Shown piece by piece: positions 1-5,783 of a stretch of DNA of 14,646 nucleotides (within the stretch, counting starts at the first letter, position 1; every line of letters starts with the position of its first letter). The notes beneath the pieces are model-generated. The model was not told the DNA's origin, did not search any database, and saw only the letters and a program-made list of their open reading frames with translations. The stretch is taken from NCBI GenBank assembly GCA_021778575.1, contig JAJYCH010000034.1, forward strand, positions 1 through 14,646, written 5' to 3'. The position numbers and the translations under genes were made by a program. This DNA comes from Planctomycetota bacterium (GTDB taxonomy: Bacteria > Planctomycetota > Planctomycetia > Isosphaerales > Isosphaeraceae).

Positions 1-2
1 AT

Positions 3-1148
3 CGGAAGCCCGGCTTGATCGCCCGGACATTTGGCTGGGGTGCGGTCTCGGCGGTTATCGCCTGGCTGGTGGTCTGGCCCTGGTATGCGTTTGTCGAGGG
101 CAACGGCGGTTACTCCGCCCTGCTCCGCCATCAGCGCAGTTACCTGGGAGGGTTCGCGGCCTGGTTGCCGAATTTTCAGATCCAGGTCTCTCAGGCGGTT
201 GCACTCTCAGGCGATCCCTGGTTGGTCTATCCAGCGGCGGCGCTGGCAAGCCTTACCCCCTGGATTGGCCGAAATCCTCTCTGGATGGATTTGTTCACCT
301 TGCGTTCCTGGTCTCGCATCAAAGTCATTGTCGGGACGATTGGGCTGATTTCTGTCAGCGGAAAGTTCGTTGAGTCTCCCTATCTGATGGGCTTCGTCGC
401 GTTCCCCTGGTTGCTCTGGAAACCGGGTAATCGCGTGGTGTGGCTCTCCTGGTTGGTGCTGGTTGTCAGTTCGCCGTTTTACCATCCTTACGCCCGACTT
501 TGGTTGCCGCTCCATGCGAGCCACTGGTTGGTGATGAGTTGGATTATCGCCGAGGGCTTACCCTCAATAGGGCTTCTGAATCCGAGATCCGAAACGAGCG
601 AAAAGGTTGATCCGAAGCTGCTCAAAGCCTTAGTCGTATCCATACTCTCGATCATTGCCTGGTGCCTCGTTAGCCAGCTACCCGCCATGACTTCTCAGGT
701 CATTCGTCTGGCAAAACCACAGCCCGACCTCCTCGCGCCCAGTGACTCGCTTCGCCAGGCGTCGTACCGGCTCTCGGTGCTTTTGCCGGATGAGGTCCGT
801 GGTTTACAACTCCTGGTCCGTCCGCCAGTCACGTATTATCTGGCCGGTCGATTACCGATCGCTCGTCTGCCGGGCTCGGAGGCTCTGCGGAAGCCCGGCA
901 CGCCGGGAGTCTGGGCTCTGGTCGATTCGGCGATCTTGCGTTCCGAGCTGGGTCCGCCTCCGGGGGGCAGCGAACGACTTCAGCTCGTCCCGTTCGAAGA
1001 GTTCTGGGAAGTTGTCGAAGAATATCCAACCCAGCTCAGCCTGCCGACCGCGCTTGACCTTGATCCGGGTCTGGCGCGATCGAGCACGGCCGACCGGAAC
1101 TGTTCGCTCTGGCTCTTGCGACCTCGCCAACGGGGACCGAAACCATGA
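3..1148 (+). CDS. GT39-like membrane glycosyltransferase, C-terminal part (5' partial)
   Basis: The frame is open to the left edge, so this is the end of a longer gene; the TTG at 15 is just the first start-like codon in view. About 380 residues are visible. The first two thirds are a series of hydrophobic segments separated by Trp/Pro-rich loops (WPWYAF near the start, and SSPFYHPYARLWLPLHA around residue 155), as in the C-terminal membrane half of GT-C enzymes of the dolichyl-phosphate mannosyltransferase/ArnT type (GT39/PMT_2). The last ~150 residues are soluble and would lie outside the membrane. Such enzymes move a sugar from a polyprenyl-phosphate donor to an extracytoplasmic acceptor. 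The catalytic N-terminal Asp-containing loop is outside the window, so donor and acceptor cannot be inferred. The stop codon overlaps the next start as ATGA, which suggests translational coupling to pncB. The family call is by general resemblance; a different GT-C family is possible. Confidence 0.7.
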   Translation, partial: RKPGLIARTFGWGAVSAVIAWLVVWPWYAFVEGNGGYSALLRHQRSYLGGFAAWLPNFQIQVSQAVALSGDPWLVYPAAALASLTPWIGRNPLWMDLFTLRSWSRIKVIVGTIGLISVSGKFVESPYLMGFVAFPWLLWKPGNRVVWLSWLVLVVSSPFYHPYARLWLPLHASHWLVMSWIIAEGLPSIGLLNPRSETSEKVDPKLLKALVVSILSIIAWCLVSQLPAMTSQVIRLAKPQPDLLAPSDSLRQASYRLSVLLPDEVRGLQLLVRPPVTYYLAGRLPIARLPGSEALRKPGTPGVWALVDSAILRSELGPPPGGSERLQLVPFEEFWEVVEEYPTQLSLPTALDLDPGLARSSTADRNCSLWLLRPRQRGPKP

Positions 1149-2497
1149 CCGCCGAAACCCCCGTCTCCCTCTGGCCCGACCCGGATGCACTCGGAACGGT
1201 GACCGACCTCTACCAACTGACGATGATGGCTGGCTACGCCGCCGCCGGAATCGACCAGTCGGACGCGACCTTCGAGCTGTTCGTCCGGAAACTACCGCCG
1301 AATCGGTCGTACATGATCTTCGCCGGGCTGGAGCAGGCGGTCGGCACGCTGCTCGGCCTCCGGTTCAGCGACGAACAGGTCGAGGGGATTCGCCACTGGC
1401 CGGTTTTCTCGGCGATCGACCCGACCTGGTTCGATTCTTTGAAGCAATTTCGATTCACCGGCGATGTCTGGTCGGTCCCTGAAGGTTCGGTCGTCTTCGC
1501 CAATGAGCCGTTGCTCCGCGTGACGGCTCCGCTGGCTCAGGCTCAACTGGTCGAGACGATCTTGCTGGCGTCGCTCGGCTATCCGACGCTGGTGGCGTCG
1601 AAGGCGAGCCGGATCGTCGAGGCGGCTCGTGGTCGGTCGGTGGTCGACTTCGGAGCCCGGCGCGGTCATGGGCCTCAGGCGGGATTCTTGAACGCCCGGG
1701 CGTCGTATCTCGCCGGATTTTCGGCAACGAGTCACGTCGAGGCCGCCCGACGGTTGCAGATCCCGGCGGTCGGGACGATGGCGCACGCCTGGGTTCAGTC
1801 GTTCGGAGACGAGCCGACCGCATTCGCGACTTTCGCCCGGCTCTTTCCTCGGGCGACGACCTTGCTGGTCGACACCTATGACATCGAGCAGGGGGTCCGC
1901 AACGCCGCCGCGATCGAACCGGCGATCCAGGCGATCCGGATCGACAGCGGCGATCTCGTCGCCGCGTCGAAGTCGGCTCGCGCGATCCTCGACTCGCTCG
2001 ATCGGACCGGCGTGAAAATTCTGGTCAGCAACGACCTCGACGAGAACAAGATCGCCGAGCTTCTCGACGCCGGTGCGCCGATCGACGCGTTCGGAGTCGG
2101 CACCGAACTGATCACCAGCCGCGACGCTCCGGCGATCTCGATGGTTTACAAGCTGGTTGAACTCGATGGTGTCGGCCGGATCAAGAAGAGTGCGGGCAAA
2201 CGAACTTACCCGATGGCCAAGCAGGTTTACCGGTCGACAACCAGCGCTGGAAAGTTCGCCGGGGATCGGGTGACCCGCGCCGACGAGTCCGCCGACGGCA
2301 CCTCGTTACTGGTCCCGGTGATCCAGTCCGGTCGGCTGGTCGGGAACCTTCCCGGCCTCGACGCGATCAAGGAGTATTGCCGGGCTCAACGCGAATCGTT
2401 ACCCGACAGGTTCCGCCAGATCGAGGCCGATACGTCGTACCCGCTCGATTACAGCGAGGCGCTGGAGGCTGAAGCGGTGAAGCTTGGTTTGAAGTAG
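1145..2497 (+). CDS. pncB: Nicotinate phosphoribosyltransferase (NAD salvage)
   Basis: This 450-residue protein has the full NAPRTase signature set: TDLYQLTMMAGY at 20-31, the RRGHG loop at 172-176, GTMAHAWV at 210-217 with His214 matching the transiently phosphorylated histidine of the family, DTYDIEQGV at 243-251, IRIDSGDL at 264-271, VSNDLDE at 294-300, and FGVGTELITS at 316-325. The enzyme joins nicotinate and PRPP, with ATP hydrolysis, to give nicotinate mononucleotide in the cytosolic Preiss-Handler salvage route to NAD. The length is normal for bacterial enzymes. The ATG overlaps the upstream stop codon (ATGA), so it is probably translated from the same message as the glycosyltransferase gene; no strong independent Shine-Dalgarno is seen. 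The functional link to the glycosyltransferase is unclear. Downstream lies a 197-nt leader before parB. Confidence 0.95.
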   Translation: MTAETPVSLWPDPDALGTVTDLYQLTMMAGYAAAGIDQSDATFELFVRKLPPNRSYMIFAGLEQAVGTLLGLRFSDEQVEGIRHWPVFSAIDPTWFDSLKQFRFTGDVWSVPEGSVVFANEPLLRVTAPLAQAQLVETILLASLGYPTLVASKASRIVEAARGRSVVDFGARRGHGPQAGFLNARASYLAGFSATSHVEAARRLQIPAVGTMAHAWVQSFGDEPTAFATFARLFPRATTLLVDTYDIEQGVRNAAAIEPAIQAIRIDSGDLVAASKSARAILDSLDRTGVKILVSNDLDENKIAELLDAGAPIDAFGVGTELITSRDAPAISMVYKLVELDGVGRIKKSAGKRTYPMAKQVYRSTTSAGKFAGDRVTRADESADGTSLLVPVIQSGRLVGNLPGLDAIKEYCRAQRESLPDRFRQIEADTSYPLDYSEALEAEAVKLGLK

Positions 2498-2539
2498 GTG
2501 CTGGTGGTCCCGTGTCCCACTGGATTTCGTCGGTTGAGC

Positions 2540-2568
2540 TTTACAGCTTCGGTGGTCAGCGATACCAT
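2540..2568 (+). promoter_or_regulatory. Possible sigma70-type promoter for parB
   Basis: TTTACA (2540-2545) and TACCAT (2563-2568) are separated by 17 nt, with 5 of 6 and 4 of 6 matches to the housekeeping -35 and -10 hexamers. Transcription would start near 2575 and leave a leader of about 120 nt before the parB GTG. This is a by-eye match in a GC-rich genome and could be chance. Confidence 0.35.
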
Positions 2569-2678
2569 CCCGCGCCTGTTCGAGAGGGTTTCCGGACCTT
2601 CTGGACAGTGCGACCGACCATCACGAGGCGGGCACGGATGCCACGCCCCTCGGGGCCTTCGGGCTTCGCCGACTCGTC

Positions 2679-2685
2679 AAGGAGG
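2679..2685 (+). promoter_or_regulatory. Shine-Dalgarno of parB
   Basis: AAGGAGG lies 9 nt upstream of the GTG at 2695. It fixes the parB start there rather than at the in-frame ATG at 2512, which would add 61 residues unlike any ParB N-terminus. Confidence 0.85.
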
Positions 2686-2694
2686 ATCTTCACC

Positions 2695-3585
2695 GTGAGC
2701 GTGAAACAGCGCCGACTGGGACGCGGACTTGATTCGCTGCTGGGAACCGAGGAAGGAGGCTTCGAAGCCTCGTCGCTCGAAAAAGCCGACCTGATCCAGA
2801 TTCCCGTCGATCGAATCGATCCCAATCCGTTCCAACCGCGACGTTACTTCGATCCGGCCGAGATCGCCGCGCTGGCCGGTTCGGTCAAGCAGCACGGGAT
2901 GCTCCAGCCCATCATTGTCCGGGCCGTCGACGATCGCTATCAACTGATCGCCGGCGAACGCCGGCTCCGGGCCAGTATCGAGGCCCAGCTCGCCACGATC
3001 CCGGCTCGAGTGATGGAACTCGACGACCGCAAGGTCAGCGAACTGGCGATGGTCGAGAACCTCCAGCGCGAGGATCTCAACGCGCTGGAAAAGGCGACCG
3101 CCTTTCGCGATTATCTGTCCCGTTACGGGGGGACCCAGGAAGAACTGGCCGGTCGGCTCGGGCTGGATCGATCGACGCTGTCGAACCTGATCCGGCTCCT
3201 CGAACTTCCCGAGGAAATCCAGTCGGCGGTGATGACCAAGGTGATCAGTCAGGGGCATGCCCGGGCCTTGCTTGGTCTCGCGGATGAGGACCAACGGATC
3301 GCCGCCTGCCGTCAGGTGATCGCTCAAGGATTGACGGTTCGACAGACCGAGGCGCTGGTGGCTACGGGAGTGCCGACCCCATCGAAGAGTCGGGTCCGGA
3401 AGGATTCAGGCGAGTCGACCACGACCCGGGCTCCGCATTTCGTCGAACTCGAAGAACACCTGAAGGTTCGATTCGGGACGCCCGTGGCCGTCCGGCCCAG
3501 GAGCAAGGATCGCGGCCAGATCGTTATCGAGTATAACTCGAAGGACGAGTACGACCGGGTCTCCGAGCTGATTCGAGGCTCCTGA
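2695..3585 (+). CDS. parB: ParB/Spo0J-family chromosome-partitioning protein
   Basis: ParB is a CTP-dependent DNA clamp that loads at parS sites, spreads along DNA and, with ParA and SMC, positions and segregates the chromosome origin region. From the GTG start the protein has 296 residues. It begins with the usual RRLGRGLDSLLG (6-17), which contacts ParA. The nuclease-like/CTP-binding domain (about 34-125) holds GERRLRA at 88-94 and ENLQRE at 121-126, the two conserved CTP-pocket boxes. A helix-turn-helix follows at about 147-170 (EELAGRLGLDRSTLSNLIRL), and the C-terminus (about 250-296) fits the dimerisation domain. The length is typical. No parA is next to it; the upstream neighbour is pncB. 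A parS-like site lies 2.2 kb downstream at 5811-5826, supporting a chromosomal ParB rather than a plasmid one. Start chosen from the AAGGAGG at 2679. Confidence 0.95.
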   Translation: MSVKQRRLGRGLDSLLGTEEGGFEASSLEKADLIQIPVDRIDPNPFQPRRYFDPAEIAALAGSVKQHGMLQPIIVRAVDDRYQLIAGERRLRASIEAQLATIPARVMELDDRKVSELAMVENLQREDLNALEKATAFRDYLSRYGGTQEELAGRLGLDRSTLSNLIRLLELPEEIQSAVMTKVISQGHARALLGLADEDQRIAACRQVIAQGLTVRQTEALVATGVPTPSKSRVRKDSGESTTTRAPHFVELEEHLKVRFGTPVAVRPRSKDRGQIVIEYNSKDEYDRVSELIRGS

Positions 3586-3909
3586 GTCCTCGTGAACGCT
3601 CGGCCGCCACCAGGTTTGGTGCCAGCGGTCCCTGATTGGATTTGAGAAGTAGACCTCCCGTTTTTCGTGAAGTAGGACGAAAAACGGGAGGACAATTGAG
3701 ATCTCGCGGACCGGGGTTGTCGTCGACCAGGGAAGTTGCGCAGTTTTTTCCAGGGAAGTCGCTCCATGAGCAAACCATCGCTCCGTCTGGCATCGTCTTT
3801 GCTGTGACTTGTCATTCCTTTTGAACGTTCGCCACGGTCGAACTTCTTCGACGCGCCCGGTGGTCGAGCGGCTCGGACCATCCTTCCGACTGTCGATTTC
3901 GAGGATTCG
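3586..3909 (+). other. 324-nt intergenic region with a strong hairpin
   Basis: I see no convincing gene here. The stretch holds a perfect 14-bp inverted repeat (3654-3691), an 8-bp palindrome GAACGTTC (3823-3830), and a weak short reading frame starting at TTG 3696. At its end, GAGGA (3901-3905) serves the next gene's ATG. No -35/-10 pair with good spacing stood out. Confidence 0.6.
3654..3691. repeat. Perfect 14-bp inverted repeat / hairpin downstream of parB
   Basis: CCTCCCGTTTTTCG at 3654-3667 is exactly complementary to CGAAAAACGGGAGG at 3678-3691, with a 10-nt loop. The RNA would fold into a very stable stem about 70 nt after the parB stop. Neither strand shows a T-run after the stem, so it is not a classical intrinsic terminator. 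It may block exonucleases at the parB 3' end, act as a T-less terminator, or hide the GGGAGG in its right arm. Confidence 0.8.
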
Positions 3910-4602
3910 ATGCTCCAGAGCCTGGGCAATGACACGCTCGCCGACCAGCTTTTGCGGATCGCCTGTGAGCCTGATCTGCGCCAGGGGCTCTATGATCGGC
4001 TGGGGGAGTACTGTCACCAGTGCCGGAATCGACTCAATAGTCTCAAGCTCAGCCTGTACCTGATCATGAGGCACTCGTCGGGGATCGCGAACCGCCCCTG
4101 GGAATCGATCGACCGGCTCTACCAGGATCTCGAACGGCGGATCGACCAGATTCAAACGCTTTGCCGACCGCTCCGGCTCTCGCCGGTCACCCTGGGTCTC
4201 GACCTGCTGATCGACGATCGTCGCGAGGGCTGGGAATCGCTCCTGGGCCGATCGGGAAAGACTCTCGTGATCGCCCGACCAACCGATCGCGCTGTGGTCG
4301 GCTTCGACGTCGAGTGGCTGGGGCAGGGGCTCGATGCCTTCGTCGCCTGGCGAGCCAGCGTGAGCGGCGGTTCGGTCGCGACCGTGCGCTGGTGGGCCGA
4401 ACTGGGGCTTGTCCATCTGGTCTGGGAAGAATCCGGGGTGCCGATCCAACTCGCCGGGGCTTTGTCCTCCGAGATTGATGCCCTGTGGGCCTTTCCACTT
4501 CTCGCTCGAATCATTCTGGCTCATCACGGTGAGTTCCGGCTGCAACTCGACTCCGGATATCGACTCGAAATGACCTGGCCGACCGTTCCTTCTTCGCCTT
4601 GA
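3910..4602 (+). CDS. Degenerate histidine-kinase-like protein (DHp present, ATPase motifs lost)
   Basis: The protein has 230 residues, with no signal peptide or membrane segment. Residues 30-52 read like the dimerisation/phospho-acceptor helix of NtrB-type kinases, with His36 in HQCRN (compare HEIRN). A second helix follows at about 65-90. The C-terminal half aligns by eye with a HATPase_c fold, but the nucleotide-binding residues are gone. The N-box region GLDAFVAW (140-147) lacks both Asn residues, the G1 position reads EESGVP (173-178) instead of D-x-G-x-G, and the G2 glycines are missing. The tail LLARIILAHHGE (197-208) and the final strand LEMTWP keep the kinase-like ending. It is therefore likely catalytically dead for ATP but able to dimerise and carry or receive a phosphate, as in a phosphotransfer (Spo0B/ChpT-like) or scaffold protein. 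The receiver protein 18 nt downstream is the obvious partner. The ATG has a GAGGA 4 nt upstream. Fold assignment is inference. Confidence 0.7.
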   Translation: MLQSLGNDTLADQLLRIACEPDLRQGLYDRLGEYCHQCRNRLNSLKLSLYLIMRHSSGIANRPWESIDRLYQDLERRIDQIQTLCRPLRLSPVTLGLDLLIDDRREGWESLLGRSGKTLVIARPTDRAVVGFDVEWLGQGLDAFVAWRASVSGGSVATVRWWAELGLVHLVWEESGVPIQLAGALSSEIDALWAFPLLARIILAHHGEFRLQLDSGYRLEMTWPTVPSSP

Positions 4603-4620
4603 GCCTTCCGGATCGAATTC

Positions 4621-5025
4621 ATGCACGTTTTCCACCGATCGGGAAGAAACTCTTTTCTTCCCGAGAACCCATTTATCTTGCTTGTCGACGACGACGAGGC
4701 AAGCTGGCGACCGCTGGCCGAACTGGTCCGGCATGCCGGTTTCACGAGCGTCGCCGTGGGTTCGGCGGCCGACGCGCTGGCTTGCTGTCGTCGACGTCGG
4801 CCGGACATCCTGGTCACCGACCTGGTGATGCCTCGTCGCGATGGGCGGGCGCTGGCCGTCCGGGTCCGGAAACGGTTTCCCGGCGTCCCGATCGTCCTGG
4901 TGACCGGACAGAACCTCGATCATCCCGACTGGATCGTCCCGAGCGGCCTGTTCGAGAAGATCTTTCCCAAACCACTCGACTTCGATCGCTTCATCACGAT
5001 CATCGCCCGGATGATGCCGGCTTGA
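4621..5025 (+). CDS. Stand-alone receiver-domain response regulator
   Basis: This protein of 134 residues consists of a REC domain and little else. Acidic pocket Asp23-Asp24-Asp25 (LVDDD), phosphorylation site Asp67 (VTDLVMP), the switch Thr95 (LVTG) and the conserved Lys117 (FPKP) are all present, so it should be phosphorylatable. There is no output domain, as in CheY/Spo0F/DivK-like proteins, so it must act by protein contact or phosphotransfer. It starts 18 nt after the kinase-like gene and probably shares its transcript. No Shine-Dalgarno precedes ATG 4621, and a 10-bp hairpin covers codons 7-15. A TTG at 4678 (residue 20) is the only other plausible start and would shorten the first beta strand. 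Residues 1-17 are not part of the REC fold. The stop codon overlaps the -35 element of the following tRNA promoter. Confidence 0.85.
   Translation: MHVFHRSGRNSFLPENPFILLVDDDEASWRPLAELVRHAGFTSVAVGSAADALACCRRRRPDILVTDLVMPRRDGRALAVRVRKRFPGVPIVLVTGQNLDHPDWIVPSGLFEKIFPKPLDFDRFITIIARMMPA
4639..4664. repeat. 10-bp perfect inverted repeat at the 5' end of the response-regulator gene
   Basis: TCGGGAAGAA (4639-4648) pairs exactly with TTCTTCCCGA (4655-4664) across a 6-nt loop. It sits just after the proposed start codon, where a stem could slow initiation, mark mRNA processing between the two signalling genes, or hint that the true start lies downstream. Confidence 0.6.
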
Positions 5026-5050
5026 CCGCGATGGCAGACAACTCTATGAT
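5022..5050 (+). promoter_or_regulatory. Sigma70-type promoter of tRNA-Pro
   Basis: TTGACC (5022-5027) and TATGAT (5045-5050) each match the housekeeping consensus at 5 of 6 positions and are exactly 17 nt apart. Transcription should start near 5057, about 10 nt before the mature tRNA. The -35 element overlaps the TGA stop of the response-regulator gene. A 7-bp inverted repeat GATGGCA/TGCCATC (5030-5036, 5050-5056) brackets the -10. Confidence 0.7.
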
Positions 5051-5067
5051 GCCATCTTGAAGAACGA

Positions 5068-5142
5068 CGGGGCGTAGCGCAGCCTGGCTAGCGCGCCTGC
5101 CTTGGGAGCAGGAGGTCGTGGGTTCGAATCCCGCCGCCCCGA
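5068..5142 (+). tRNA. tRNA-Pro(TGG)
   Basis: A complete cloverleaf can be drawn. The acceptor CGGGGCG (5068-5074) pairs with CGCCCCG (5135-5141) with discriminator A5142. The D stem is GCGC (5077-5080) with GCGC (5091-5094). The anticodon stem is CCTGC/GCAGG (5096-5100, 5108-5112) around loop CTTGGGA, giving anticodon TGG at 5103-5105. The variable loop has 5 nt, and the T arm GTGGG/CCCGC encloses TTCGAAT. The C1 start and TGG anticodon are standard for bacterial proline tRNA, which reads CCA and by wobble other CCN codons. CCA is not encoded; TTA follows, so the tail is added after transcription. The next gene converges on it, ending 19 nt away, with no terminator visible between them. Confidence 0.97.
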
Positions 5143-5161
5143 TTATTACCGCCGAAACTTC

Positions 5162-5740
5162 TCAGACCGGGTGACTGACCATCCCCTTCTCGCCGCACTG
5201 AAACGCCGCGAGCAGAACGAAGGCAAACCCGAACAACAGCCCGCCACCCACCCATCCCCCAGAGATCACCGCTCCCGGTGCCAGTATCCCCAGCGCGAAT
5301 CCCGCGGCCACCAGCGCACCCGCTAGGACCGCAAACGTCTTCATTCCGTAAAGGAAGATGAACGGTAAGTAGTGGGCTCCCACGATGACCAGGCAGGCGG
5401 GATAGAACCAACCGGGATGAACGATCGCCGCAATTCCAGCGAGTGGAAGCACGAGTGGAATTGTGAAAGCGACCTGAGCCCCCAGTTGCCCGAGTGGGTT
5501 TTCCCGAGAGACCGATCCCGGACGACCACCAAGGCGGAGTAACCCCTGGGTGAGTGGGAAGATCGCCATGCCGCCGATGGCGAGAGCCCAGAAGCCGGTC
5601 TTCGGATCGACAGCGGTCGCAATCGTCGCCGAGGCGAACCAGATCAACGACGAGACGATTTGCCCGACGAAACCACCGAGGTAGACGGTCCGGACTTCCC
5701 GCTGGGCGTCGACAATATGCAAGGCACCGACTCCGATCAT
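5162..5740 (-). CDS. Small polytopic membrane protein, DUF7010-like
   Basis: This is a protein of 192 residues from the ATG at 5740 (a TTG directly before it would add one). It has about five or six hydrophobic segments: near residues 20-42 (GFVGQIVSSLIWFASATIA), 50-68, 88-108, 113-128, 133-158 and 162-182. A short polar N-terminus (VDAQREVRTVYLGG) leads into the first helix. The pattern of a Q/E-R-x-x-Y-x-G-G opening, an early Ser-x-x-x-Trp helix and a late HYLPFIFLYG motif recalls the uncharacterised DUF7010 family, recalled from memory and not verified. No catalytic or transport motif is evident. It is the last gene of the minus-strand group after deoC (about 43 nt gap); no Shine-Dalgarno precedes either start, so the start is uncertain. 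A homologue search would settle the family. Confidence 0.65.
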   Translation of the reverse strand: MIGVGALHIVDAQREVRTVYLGGFVGQIVSSLIWFASATIATAVDPKTGFWALAIGGMAIFPLTQGLLRLGGRPGSVSRENPLGQLGAQVAFTIPLVLPLAGIAAIVHPGWFYPACLVIVGAHYLPFIFLYGMKTFAVLAGALVAAGFALGILAPGAVISGGWVGGGLLFGFAFVLLAAFQCGEKGMVSHPV

Positions 5741-5783
5741 CAAGGAGGAGTGGATTCAAATTCCTTCCCCCGATATTCGGGCC

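Noticed and set aside
742..1482. A 246-codon plus-strand frame bridging the glycosyltransferase and pncB
   Set aside because: It overlaps two well-supported frames, is Arg/Ser-rich and has no domain signal.
2512..2694. An upstream in-frame ATG extending ParB by 61 residues
   Set aside because: The extension resembles no ParB N-terminus, whereas GTG 2695 has an excellent Shine-Dalgarno and gives the usual RRLGRGLDSLLG beginning.
2693..2708. parS half-site (CGTGAAACA) at the parB start codon
   Set aside because: Only the right half matches; overall about 10 of 16 positions agree and the dyad is missing, so it is probably coincidence with codons for SVKQ.
3406..4923. A 505-codon open frame on the minus strand across parB, the kinase-like gene and the receiver gene
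   Set aside because: It runs antisense to three genes with clear motifs and crosses the non-coding gap. Its product is Arg/Asp/Gln/Pro-rich with no recognisable domain, typical of antisense frames in GC-rich DNA.
5088..5759. A 223-codon minus-strand frame covering the tRNA and the small membrane gene
   Set aside because: It reads through the antisense of the tRNA, and the overlapping frame with clear membrane helices is the better gene.
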